NCBI RefSeq assembly: GCF_020497125.1
Contig: NC_059075.1
Location: forward strand, 29,858,003-29,922,002
Length of the DNA stretch: 64,000 bases
Reading direction: 5' to 3'
Origin: Mauremys mutica
Lineage: Eukaryota > Chordata > Testudines > Geoemydidae
Shown: piece by piece, positions 21,132 through 31,970 of the stretch
Position numbering within the stretch: position 1 is the first letter of the stretch
How the letters are laid out: each line of letters begins with the position of its first letter
Translations under genes and position numbers: made by a program
The notes under the pieces: model-generated
What the model saw: only the letters and a program-made list of their open reading frames with translations
Told to the model about the DNA's origin: nothing
Database searches by the model: none

Positions 21132-21359
21132 CAGAGGTTGGAACACTTTGGCTCCTGGCCTGTCAGGGTAAGCTGCTGGTGGGTCAGGATGTTTTGTTTA
21201 CTTGGAGCATCTGCAGGCACAGAGCCACTCAGCTCCCAGTGGTCATGGTTTGCTGTTCCCAGCCAATGGGAGCTGTGTGAACGCTCTAGGTAAACAAAAC
21301 GTCCAGGCCTGCTAGCATCTTACCCTAATGGGCCAGGAGCCAAAGTTTGCCAACCCCTG
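21132..21359. mobile_element. Short hAT with perfect 8-bp target duplication, inside pogo-like element
   Basis: The left end CAGAGGTTGGAACACTTTGG and right end CCAAAGTTTGCCAACCCCTG are inverted. AAATATAG occurs at 21124-21131 and again at 21360-21367. The interior also pairs: TAGGTAAACAAAACGTCC against GGATGTTTTGTTTACTTGG. 228 bp, non-coding. Confidence 0.92.
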
Positions 21360-21473
21360 AAATATAGGGTCAGCTTATGAAAGGGTCATACAGTTTTTGC
21401 TATTTTTACCTATGCATCTTGGGGTGGGGGTCGTCTTATAAACAAACAGGCTAATGAACGAATATATACGGTA

Positions 21474-22454
21474 CCTATTTTCAGGGTCTCTTCTACTCCC
21501 CACCCATTGGCACCCCCAGACACGAGTAACTTCAGTGGAGCCAGGATTTCACCTGTTGTACAGTGTGACTAACATGTTCATACTGCAGCAGACACATTGT
21601 CAGGTTTGGTGGGTTTGGCTTGTTGCACAAGTTTGCCATTATGGTTCCAAAGTTCTGAAGTGTTCAATAGGCAAACACTACCAATGTCTAAAACGCTATT
21701 CAAGGAATCAGCATGTGAGCGGCACTGATATGGGCAGAGGACAGATCCTGGAGTTGGATTTAGATTTCTTTCAAAAGGGATGAAAAGAAAAAGTGAGACA
21801 AGACGGGGAAAAGCTACCAAAAGGGGGTGATCTTTGAACTCTCCTTGTTCTGTCTCAATCCATGTTTCTGAGCACTATTTTTCATGGTGTTGGAGTTTAT
21901 ATTTATGTTTTAGTTTCTGCCATTCCAATAAAAACTTTACAAAATAAAGGCTCACAGCTCCTATTAAACTGAAGTCTATAACATGCCCTTAAGTATGATG
22001 GAGCTACTGCTCCATCACAATAATAATTCAGTAGCACAGGAAAGGAGCTATATGTACGTTGGAGCCAAATTATCAATTCACTTTACTGACAAAACCCCAC
22101 TTAAATTAAACTTTTCCTCAGAAAATGTTAATCTAAACATGCTGGTTCTCAGGGAGCCAAAGGAAATGTGTAGTGCTAGCCTTGCCTCTGTCATACTGTA
22201 CAGATAGTTCCAATGACATTTCGCCTGCTATAGAGCCAAATAGTCTATTTCCAGTCAGCAAACATTTTAAACAATAAAGGTCCCTGGAAGTCATAAGACC
22301 ATTGTTTGAGAAAGTGCAACATAAAATATGTTAATGGGGTTTCTGGACACACTTTCTAGTCAAGGAACATTTATAAATAAAAGGGAAATAAATTACTAAC
22401 AGATGTTGTTTAAAATGGTCACTCAATTGTCATAGAGGTCATAAGATACATACA
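21474..22454. other. Intergenic DNA; holds the right copy of the 39-bp inverted repeat
   Basis: 21529-21567 is the inverted partner of 19959-19997. No other feature is recognised. AATAAA-like motifs near 21928 and 21945 have no associated gene. Confidence 0.5.
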
Positions 22455-22819
22455 ACTAGAGGTGGGTGAAAATTTTTTGACTAATAGTTTGACAAAAAAA
22501 ATGCAGTTTCACTCCAAACTATTAGCAAATTTGATACAGATCGTTTCAGCCACTCACCAAAAAGTCAGAGGAGGCGGCAGAGGAGGTGATGGTGCTGCTG
22601 CCTTCACCCCCACCAAGGTTTAGCCCAATGGTTAGAGAATTCACCGAAGAACTGGAAGACCCAGGTTTGAATTGTTTGCCTAGAACAGACCCAAAAGAGA
22701 CTTTCGATTCTGAAAAATTCCAAAAAAAATTCAGATTTGGTTTGACGCAAACCAATTTTTTTTATTATTAGGAGCTGCCATAAAAAAAAAAAAAGGAAAA
22801 AGGTAGTTATTCACCCAGC
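22455..22819. mobile_element. MITE-like element with tRNA-like centre
   Basis: The left AGAGGTGGGTGAAAATTTTT and right TAGTTATTCACCCAGCAC are roughly inverted ends. The centre (22618-22680) has GCCCAATGGTTAGAGAATTC and GACCCAGGTTTGAATTG, which resemble the A and B boxes of a tRNA-type promoter. The copy at 54372-54785 has the same plan. Confidence 0.6.
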
Positions 22820-23257
22820 ACTACAAATAACTAATGCTGATTGAAAATATTTGAAGACATGTGTTTTTTGATAAAAAAGGAAAATTTGCCACAAACATTG
22901 GCAATACTTCTTTTTAGTGAAAAATGTTGCCACCTTTTTCACTGAAGTGTTTGTCAAAAACATCAACAATATTTTTCATTTATCAAAAATGAGGCTTCTG
23001 GCAAATTTAAAATGTCAACATCCATTCAGATGACATTTTTAATAACATTTCCAAAAGGAATTTTGGGGAGGAAATTGCTAACAAGTTTGTCAGATATTTT
23101 GAAAAATGAAAGTGGGTCAGTTTCAAACCTTTCTAAATGAAAACAACTTTGAAATACTGAAATCTTTTGCAGAATTAAGTTTTTATTCTTTGACCAGGTC
23201 GCCTTAGAACCATGGGTAATAGCCAACTATAATACCCTCTATAGAGAAGAAGTCTTG
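22820..23257. other. AT-rich sequence with short inverted words
   Basis: Repeated words such as TGATAAAAAAGGAAAATTTG, TTTTTCATTTATCAAAAAT and AAAAATGTTGCCAC suggest a decayed, partly palindromic element. No boundaries can be set. Confidence 0.4.
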
Positions 23258-23440
23258 TTTAGTGGTTAGGGCACTAATCTAGGACTGGGAAAACCTGAGT
23301 TCAAGTCCTCGTTTTACCACGGACTTCCTATGTGACCATGGGCAAGTCACTTAGCTGCTTTGTGCTTCAGTTCCCAATGTGTAAAATGGGGTGTTGTGAG
23401 GACGTATACATTAGAGATTATGAGGTACTCAGACAATATG
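23258..23440 (+). repeat. MIR-like tRNA-derived SINE
   Basis: The head has TTAGTGGTTAGGGCAC and GAGTTCAAGTCC, matching tRNA A and B boxes. The body has TGTGACCATGGGCAAGTCAC, TTAGCTGCTTTGTGCTTCAG and GTGTAAAATGGGG, the CORE/MIR signature. This is the best-preserved SINE in the window. Confidence 0.85.
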
Positions 23441-23629
23441 GGGGGCAACTTAGGCCCTGGGTTATGTAGGATGTGTGGCCCAGGCTCAGTTTTTGAGCCA
23501 GAGGTACAACCAGAATGGCGAGCCCAGGTTAGCTTCCTGGCTGCCCTAAATTTGAGTGGCATCGTACCCTGGCATACAGGGTCTCATCGCCACTCAAATT
23601 TGGCCTTGTTTACCCTTCCCATCCCTGCA
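23441..23629. repeat. Inverted repeat AAATTTGAGTGGC and flank
   Basis: AAATTTGAGTGGC (23548-23560) pairs perfectly with GCCACTCAAATTT (23589-23601), loop 28 nt. A direct copy with flanking similarity of about 45 bp sits at 25745-25790, just past the CR1. Confidence 0.75.
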
Positions 23630-25735
23630 TCATTTCAAGGATTTCAAGAAGACAGACTTTAGCAAACTCAGGGAGTTTTTAGGTAAGATCCCCTGGGAAG
23701 CAAGCATAAGGGGGAAAATATTGAAGACAAATGGCAGTTTTTCCAAAGAGATGTTATTAAGGGCAAACTATCCCACTGCATACGAAAGATAGAAAGTATT
23801 GCAAGAGACCACCCTGGCTTAACCAGGAGATCTTCAATGATCTAAAAATAAAATAAAATAAAATAAGTCCTACAAAAAGTGGAAACTAGGTCAAATTACA
23901 AAGGATGAATATAAACAAACAAATAACACAAGTATGTAGGGACAAAATTAGAAAGGCCAAGCCACAAAACAAGATCAAACCAGCTAGAGACATAAAGGAT
24001 AACAAGAAAACATTCTACAAATACATTAGAAGCAAGAGGAAGACCAAGGACAGGTTAGGCCCATTACTCAATGAGGGGGAGGGGGAACAACAGAAAATGT
24101 GGAAATGGCAGAAGTGCTTCAAGACTTCTTTGTTTCGGTTTTCACCAAGAAGGTTGGTGGTGATTGGACGTTTAACATGGTGAATGCCAGTGAAAATGAG
24201 ATAGGATCAGAGGCTAATATAGTGAAACAACAAGTTAAAAATTACTTAGACAAGTTAGATGTCTTCAAGTCACCAGGGCCTGATGAAATGCATCCTAGAA
24301 TACTCAAGAAGCTGACTAAGGAGATATCTGAACCATTAGCAATTATTTTTTAAAAGTCATGGAAGACTGGAGAGATTCCAGAAGACTGGAAAAGGGCAAA
24401 TATAGTGCCAATTTATAAAAAGGGAAATAAAGACAAGCTGGGGAATTACAGACCAGTTAGCTTAACTTCTTATCCGGAAAGATAATGGCGCAAATAATTA
24501 AGCAATCAATTTGCGAACATCTAGAAGATAATAAGGATATACATAACAATCAGCATGGATTTGTCAAGAACAAATCATGTCAAACCAACCTGATCGCTGT
24601 CTTTGACAGGGTGACAAGCCTTGTGGATGGGGGGAGGGGTAAATGGTAGATGTGGCATATCTTGAATTTAGTAAAGCTTTTGATACTGTCTTGCATGACC
24701 TTCTCATAAACAAACTAGGGAAATGCATCCTAGGTGGAACCACTATAAAGTGAGTGCATAACTGGTTGGAAAACCATTCCCAGAGAATAGTTATCAGTGG
24801 TTCAGTGTCATGCTGGAAGGGCATAAAGAGTGGGGCCCTGCAGGGATCAGTTCTGTTCAATATCTTCATCAATGATTTAAATAATGGCAGAGGGTACACT
24901 TAAAGTTTGTGGATGATACCAAGCTGGGAGGAGTTACAAGTGCTTTGAAGGATAGGATTATAATTCAAAATGATCTGGACAAACTGGAGAAATGGTCTGA
25001 ATTAAATAGGATTAAATTCAATAAGGACAAATGTAAAGTACTCCACTTAGGAAGGAAGAATCAGTTGCACACATATAAAATGGGAAATGACTACCTAGGA
25101 AGGAGTACTGCGGAAAGGGATCTGGGGGTCATAGTGGACCACAAGCTAAATATAAGTAAACAGTGTAACACTATTGCAAAAAAAGCAAACATCATTCTGG
25201 GATGTATTAGCAGGAGTGTTGTAAGCAAGACATGAGAAGTAATTCTTCCGCTCTACTCCATGCTGATTAGGCCTCAACTGGAGTATTGTGTCCGGTTCTG
25301 GGCACCATGCTTTGGGAAAGATGTGGAAAAATTGGAGAAAGCCCAGAGAAGAGCAACAAAAATGATTAAAGGTCTAGACAAAAATTGGGTTTGTTTATTC
25401 TGGAAAAGAGAAGACTGAGAGGAGAAAGAGGAGGGAGAAAAATTGTTCTTCTTAACCTCTGAGGATAGGACAAGAAGCAATGGGCTTAAATTGCAGCAAG
25501 GGAGGTTAAGATTGGACATTAGGAAAAGCTTCCTGAATGTCAGGGGTGGTTAAGCACCAGAATAAATTGCCTAGGGAGGTTGTGGAATCTCCATCATTGG
25601 AGATTAAGAGCAGGTTAGACAAACACCTGTCAGGGATGGTCTAGATAATACTTGGTCCTGCTATGAGTGCAGGGGACTGGACTAGATGACCTCTTAAGGT
25701 CCCTTCCAGTCCTCTGTCTGGCATGGTCATAGAAT
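23630..25735 (+). mobile_element. CR1 LINE, longest copy in window, endonuclease missing
   Basis: Starts in the linker between endonuclease and reverse transcriptase (DFSKLREFLGKIPWEASIRG). It continues through [26 protein letters not shown] (about 24100-24150), [15 protein letters not shown] (about 24270-24315), IPEDWKRANIVPIYKKGN and NYRPVSLTS, QHGFVKNKSCQTNL, LEFSKAFDTVLHD (24661-24700), [16 protein letters not shown] (24832-24880), VDDTKLGGV and KFNKDKCKVLHLGRKNQLHT. The 3' end has GACTAGATGACCTCTTAAGG. Several stops and frameshifts and one substituted catalytic position (VDD for ADD), so not active. An (AAAAT)n tract lies near 23845-23865. Confidence 0.95.
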
Positions 25736-27482
25736 CGTAGGAGTGGCTGGGCCAAATTTGAGTGGCATTGCAACCCTATGCAACAGGTATGATTGAGGTA
25801 TGCCAGTTGTCTCTCTCCTACTTGGGAGTCTTCAGCCCCCAGACTCCCAAGTATAGACGACTTTGCCTCCTGGACCCCACAAAAAATACTTTAAACTTGG
25901 TGCCTTAAAATAGATCGATATTGATGTGCTTATAATATCTGTGGTTCACATACTACTCCAGTCCATAACATATTAACCCTTTGTAAACTATTTATAAATG
26001 CACTTTTAATATAAACTGTGACCAAGTTTCCATTGTTGTTGGAGAAGATATCTTAAGTCAGTAGATGGTCTCATGTACAAAACAGACAGTCATCCTTGAC
26101 AAATCTAGTACTGATCACCATTACAAACGGCAGGATTTGGGGATATTTACATATTGATTTACAATCTGAATGCCTCAAATCTTCAATCCGCTTGGGTTTA
26201 TTTCTTGACTCAAGCAAAGAAATGTTTATTTAAAATTCTGAGAGCAACACCATTGATTAAGCCAGGTGGATAAGTGCAGTGGCTTATAGAAAATTGATAT
26301 TGTAATACACTTAACCTAAATACAGAGCTCCTGGTGTACTATGAAGACATTATCAGAAAAAAACAGCAACCTTGAGTGCCCTTGCAATGGGCCTAAAGCT
26401 CAGTTTAATTAGAATAGATAGTGCATGCTGCAGTTAAAGAAAGCTCCCAGGGCATAGTGTATTGTTGTTTGATAGCAACAATACTCATTGTCTAATGAGG
26501 CTGTTAGCTTTTATTTAGACTGGGATGCAAAAGGGAAATCTTTATGTATCTCTTGTTTACAAAAGACAATTGGAGAAGTCAAATCCTCAGAGAGACAACC
26601 ACCAAAAAGGAAGAGACTATTACCTAGTGGTTATGTAAGGATTAGGCCTTTTCCTGTAGCCATACTGTAAGGTCTGAGTTCTTTTTCTTCAGTCATATTA
26701 GGAGAGCAGCAGCCATGAGCCAAGAAGCAGAAAGTCACATCCTCACATTCCATCTAAATTACATTAAAACTATGTAATATCATGTTCACATACCATGGAT
26801 AATATTGCTACTTCTCTCAGAAGGATCATTTGGACATCCCTTCTTTGCATCCTTACAAAGAAATTTACAATGATGGAAAAGTTCACTACATACTCCCTAG
26901 AAGCTTATAATGTATGGTCACGTCTATATCAATCAATAGATGCTTAAAACAGGGAGCTTCCCAAGAGGGGACACATGCCTACAAGCAAAATCTCCATCTT
27001 GCCTGTACAGAAAGTTCTATGAAGCATTTTGAACACAGGAAAGTCAATCACATTACAATTGGCCTTAATTTGCAGACCATCAAGCTCTGATGTAGTTTAC
27101 TTTTACCATTGACTTTCACAGAAGCAGGGTCAAGGCTGATGAGGGAGGCCCAAAACATCCTACCCTTAAGGACTTATGACTCATATCACTTATGAAATGT
27201 CACCCTCTGGGATAAGAACCAAGGAAATGTAGATATGGCATTGGCCACCTAGCTGACCAAATTCAGGCTATGAGCGATACCAAGAATATGAAAATCTCCT
27301 GTGATCCTTTTGTCCTACTACTCTTTTTAATTTGATTCTGCTTCCCCTCCCCGCATATCCCATGTGACCTTTTCATCTGCCTCATCTCTGCTGTGCTTTC
27401 TGACTTCTTTATGTTGGTCACCCTCTTCTTTAATACTTATGTAAGAGAACAACTTGTACAGTCAACAATTCTGTTTCTCTTT
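25736..27482. other. Intergenic DNA with one strong hairpin
   Basis: 25819-25831 and 25841-25853 form a perfect 13-bp stem (TACTTGGGAGTCT) with a 9-nt loop. The direct-repeat partner of 23538-23582 is at 25745-25790. Nothing else recognised to 27482. Confidence 0.5.
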
Positions 27483-27489
27483 AATAAAA

Positions 27490-27600
27490 CAACAAAGGAG
27501 GAGCTTTTCAAAGGCTTAAAAGGTAGTTAGACACCCAGTCGCTACAGACTTTCAATGAGACTTGCCTACCTAGCTGTCTTTCATGCCTTTGAAAGTCTCT
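27490..27600. repeat. Imperfect palindromic MITE-like repeat
   Basis: GAGCTTTTCAAAGGC and GGTAGTTAGACACC on the left are mirrored by CCTACCTAGCTGTC and GCCTTTGAAAGTCTC on the right, around GACTTTCAATGAGACTT. Confidence 0.55.
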
Positions 27601-28514
27601 GCCCAAAGTGCTTGTATTTTCTACACCGTTCCCCAGAGCCATTGATTTTTCTATTGGTCTGAGGTATTTATATGGTCCCTGGTCCAGTCTTTGCAATGTC
27701 TTAACCCTGCTGTGAGATAGGGGAGTGTTGTAATCCCCATTTTAGGGGCACATTTGTTATGGTGTTGCTTGGCTGAGTAAGCAATGCCTAAGCCCTAGGT
27801 TGCCTGCCCTGGTGGAGTTTTCCAAGTTAAGTGACTCTGTGCCACCGAGGCTCCCTTTAGAGTGAACGGGAATAGACAAGCACCTAAGAAAGGGATTTTT
27901 CAGAAGCCAGCCAGCTGAGCAGGGGGCCACGTAAATTAGCCATGAGAGAAAAGCCAAGGAGAGGGGCTTAGGTGCTAAGTGGCTGACCTGGAGCATCTGA
28001 CTGATGAGCCAGAGATAGGCATCTCCCTTCACTTGGGGTCTTCAACTGTGAACCCTCTTCTTAGGCCTCTAAGCCAGGTCAGTTGCTTAGATAGATGGTT
28101 TCAGCTCCTACAGTGTTGGCTGTCTCTGTCTCCTGCTCATGTTCCTTACTTCTCAGCTCACCCTCACCCTCAGTTTCCCTTCTGCCCTGGCTGTCTTGTG
28201 CAGGTATCAAGTCTTAGGCATGTTCAGCACATGCTGACAGGATAGGGCCCCCAACGGCGAGACAGGTGTTCCCTTGCCTCATTGGAGAATCCCGCTTCAG
28301 GGCCTCTGGGGCGTCAGCTAGAGCTAGGGCTCTGAGCAGCTCGTGAGTGGTGTGTGTGGAGGGGGGGCCAGCAGCACTTAGCTGGCATCTTCAAAGCAGC
28401 CTAAGAGCTTAGGGCCCTGAGGCACCTCAGGAGGGGAGGTGACTGCTGAGTGGTGCTTTTGAAACTGTTGTCTAAATGCTCGTGCCTGCCTGCCTGTGTC
28501 AGCACCTAAATCCC
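27601..28514. other. Intergenic DNA rich in AGCACCTAAG-like words
   Basis: Words such as AAGCACCTAAGAAAGG, GGCTTAGGTGCTAAG and AGCACCTAAATCCC recur in both orientations (about 27878, 27966 and 28501), suggesting a decayed palindromic DNA element of several hundred bp. No gene. Confidence 0.4.
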
Positions 28515-28615
28515 TTTAAAAATCTGGCCCTAAGTGACTTGTTCAAAGTCACATATGAAATCAGGGTCTCCTGAATCCCAAGCTAGCTCCCTAACCCTTT
28601 GCCATCCTTCCTCCC
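28515..28615 (-). repeat. MIR-like SINE fragment, antisense
   Basis: CCTAAGTGACTTGTTCAAAG then TCACATATGAAATCAGGG and CTCCTGAATCCCAAGC followed by CCCTAACCC: the usual antisense MIR order. Confidence 0.7.
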
Positions 28616-30209
28616 TCCTCTGTTACCAACCGTCCAAGTGGGGAACAGATTGAATTTTGGTTCATTTCATTGTCCTTCTCCCTATTTTGGCTACTAAGAT
28701 TTATTCCAATTGCAGCCTTTTCTCTTTCCATTGTAGATCCCAGTTTTCCCATTGCCTTTGTCAATATAACTTCCCTCTGGGGCATTTCACAATGCTCCAC
28801 AGATCAATTTTTACCAGGAAAGACATTTGTTGTTTACTGGTTCCAGTACTTAGCTTCCCAAGCATTTCAGATGCGATAGTAATTTGGTGACTAGATCGTG
28901 GATGTGCCCTAATTTCAGCCTTGTACTCAATTCATTTTACAGAACTGGGTCTGCGTTATGGTACTGAAGCTGCAGATGGTAAAGCAATCTTAAAGTGACT
29001 CAGCTAGCATGATTCCCTCTGTAATCTCTACAACAGTTATTATTCTAGGCAACACCTGAGCTATTAAACCACTCAAGACAGAGTCTGTCTTCCTAATTAT
29101 AAAACGTAGAGATGGCAAAAAAGCAAACGACCGAGCTCATCTCTCTGCCATACCAAGATTGTTTCCTATTGTATGTTTACTAGTGAATCAGAGTTCATAG
29201 TTTCCTTTCACTAAACTCACTGTATTGTACATAGCTAACCTGCCTGCCTCCAGTTCCTGGAGCAGCGATGGTGGTCAGAAAATGGATGTAATGATAGGCA
29301 GTATAACTTCCATACGTATGGGAAATGAGTGTGGCCTACAGGGAGCAAGAGAAGCAACTAATAGGTCTGCCTGCTTATTTAACACCCTCCTGTTAGTTTC
29401 TTTTCCTGCTGCACCCAAACTGCACCTTTCTAGCAGTTCTTATGCTAGGCATCTGAACCCCTTTTTAAGTGTAGTTGGTCTATTTTGACCTATCAGAGAT
29501 ATAGATATTACAAAATAGAGAGTTTCCTCTCTCCTCCTTCAGAGAGGGAATGTTACACTCTGATGCACCCAGAGCAGCCATCCCAAAGCACAAGGACATC
29601 AAAGCCAGACATGTAGGCAGGCCAGGAACCTGTAATAACCAGGAACCGCTTAAGTCTGCAACAGTCTGAAAAATACATAATTACTGTCCAAATGGCAGGT
29701 ACGTAGCTGCAGGCCCCAAGTACCTGCACACACCCCAACCAGCAACAAACAGTAACTGGGAGCAGGAAGCAATAAGAAGGAAGACCACACACATGCACAC
29801 CCACCCAGGAGCGCAAAGACCAACATTTTCAGTTATTGTCAGAATAGGGTATTGCCACTTGTGGGAGTAAGATTTTTTTCTTAAAAGGGACACTCAAGAG
29901 AAACAAGTCATTTTTTAAATCCTGTTGGTACTAATGCTCAGTCAGATGAAAGCTAAAATCTCATTTTGAAATTCACTTATTTTTCAGCATTAACATTGTT
30001 CCTGTGCTCTTTGCTCATGAAGCTAGATCTGCCAGTGTCACACGTGTTTCACTTTCACTAGATTAGCACAATGCTGTTGGGCTTGTGTCCACCACTGCAA
30101 GAAAACTTTGTAATTAAAAAGCTATTTTCACTGATGTTTAATATGGAAAACCATTGCAATTCATAATGAGAGACAGTGTGATCCAGGGGACAGCCCAGCG
30201 GAATGGAGT
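28616..30209. other. Intergenic DNA, no feature
   Basis: Nothing recognised on either strand. Short accidental frames have no domain. Confidence 0.4.
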
Positions 30210-30375
30210 CTAAAGAGGAGTTCCACTCCCACATTTGCTTGGCATGTGACCATTGCAAGTCATTTAACTGCACCATGCCTCATTTCCCCATCACTAAAAT
30301 TGGGATAATGATATTTAGCCACCTTTGTAAAGTGCACTGAGGTCTATGAATTGAAAGCCCTATATTAACACTAAA
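30210..30375 (+). repeat. MIR-like SINE fragment
   Basis: TGTGACCATTGCAAGTCATT, GCACCATGCCTCATTTCCCC and AAATTGGGATAATGATATT followed by GTAAAGTGCACTGAGG match the MIR/CORE order in sense orientation. Confidence 0.75.
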
Positions 30376-31385
30376 GTATTATTTACTACTATGATAAAAA
30401 TGTGGCTGAATTAGTGTTCTTACAACATCCCCTATTTTAATCCACATCCTATCTTTTGGTCATGAGGTAAGATGATCATGTAAATTGTTTAAGTGACAAT
30501 TTCATTACAACAAAAGATTCAGTGAAAGGTAACCCCAATCCTGCAGTTCAGTTGCAGACAGCAGAATTCTTTGAAATGGGCATGAGTTTTGCCTGCATAA
30601 AAACAGCAGCCCTGACTGGGGAAAACCTTTTATTGATTTGGATTTTAACTCTTGCTTCTTTTGGTGCAGCCTAATTAATCTAATTAATTGACTCAGTATG
30701 AGGCTCTACATTACAAGACATATTCCCCCTTATAATTTAAGGGCCACAAAAATCTATGTGCCAGCTCCTCAGCTGGTTTAGATCAGTGTATTGTCAATTT
30801 ACACCAGCCAAAGACCCGGCTGTAAGAGTTTTAGGATTTGAGGACAAAGATAGATAGAAGGGGAGTAAAAGGCATTTTTGATGTCTATCATATTTCCCTC
30901 CACTGTAGCCAGCCATCTGGTCTTAGTTTATTATAACTGATGTATTCTGTTGGGAGGATCAGGCAGCATCTGCTAATGCATTTACATTCAAATCCTCACT
31001 GAAATCCCATCCAGCCTCCTTTTTTAATGAAGCAAAACACACTTTGCTGTAAGGCTACACAGTTAAATGCTTTTTCTGTGTTTGGGAGTTCATATAATGC
31101 TAATACCATTAAATAGCCTATATATAGATCGATCTATATAAGAACAATTTAGCACAAGTAGCTTCTATACCAGCCCCTTAGCCCAAGCTCCAGTCAACTA
31201 GCACAGGCCAGCTGTGAGCTTTTACTTGCACTGTATATATACCCTCAGTGGGGCTAGTTCATGGAGGCTTGTACTAACTATTTGTTTGGATGCAGTTGTA
31301 CCTCCATAGTTTTGCTTTGTGTTAGGGGTTTGAACCCTAAATTTGTGTGAAACACAATTGAAGCAGCTGAATTTCAACTGACTTT
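30376..31385. other. Intergenic DNA with a 20-bp perfect palindrome
   Basis: 31121-31140 is TATATAGATCGATCTATATA, fully self-complementary. A decayed copy of the CTCAGCTGG palindromic MITE is at about 30756-30815. No gene. Confidence 0.5.
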
Positions 31386-31562
31386 GCATCATAGAATCAA
31401 AGAATATCAGGGTTGGAAGGGACCTCAGGAGGTCATCTAGTCCAACCCCTTGCTCAAAGCAGGACCAAACCCAACTAAATCATCCCAGCCAGGGCTTTGT
31501 CAAGCCTGACCTTAAAAACTTCTAAGGAAGGAGATTCCACCACCTCCCTAGGTAACCAGTCA
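31386..31562 (-). mobile_element. CR1 3' end, antisense
   Basis: CATAGAATCAAAGAATATCA, GGGTTGGAAGGGACCTCAGG and AGGTCATCTAGTCCAACCCC are the CR1 terminus read backwards, continuing to AAGGAAGGAGATTCCACCAC. Only the last 175 bp or so is present. Confidence 0.92.
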
Positions 31563-31851
31563 TGTGACATGGTGAATTTCATGTGGTTTGGATGTAAAAA
31601 CCGTAAGTCAGCCCAAGATCCCTTGAAAGACCAAACCTTTCAACAATCCTGGTGAGAGTTACAGGGCCTTTGTAATTAAACCTGAAACCAGGCAAATTTC
31701 AGGTGGGTTCAGGTTTCATTGCAAACACTTTGCACATGCCATTCAGAAACACAAAGGTTTATTAAAATGGCCCTAAGGTGGGAGCACTGAGGACAAAACG
31801 CGGCCTCTGGTCAAGTGCACGGGTGGGGTGGGGGCATGCAGGGAGCCTCTT
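31563..31851. other. Intergenic DNA, no feature
   Basis: Nothing recognised before the tandem duplication. Confidence 0.4.
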
Positions 31852-31970
31852 CCTCACTAGCATTCCCATTCAGGAACGGAGCAGTATCTAGATCCGTTAC
31901 CCCTGGAGCACCTCACTAGCACTCCTGTTCAGGAACGGAGCAGTATCTAGGTCTGTTATCCCCTGGGGCA
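31852..31970. repeat. Two-copy tandem duplication, 59-bp period
   Basis: CCTCACTAGC begins each unit (31852 and 31911). Both contain TTCAGGAACGGAGCAGTATC. The copies differ at several positions, so the duplication is old. Confidence 0.85.

Larger units (their letters stand above)
20617..21473 (+). mobile_element. Pogo/Tigger-like DNA transposon, 3' portion, split by a hAT
   Basis: The left half (20617-20940) encodes the C-terminal part of a pogo-type transposase. After the hAT (21132-21359) the element resumes with GGGGGTCGTCTTATAAAC and ends near GAATATATACGGTA (21459-21472). This looks like a transposon terminus with TA at the edge. The DDE catalytic core and the left terminus are missing. 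Confidence 0.65.
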
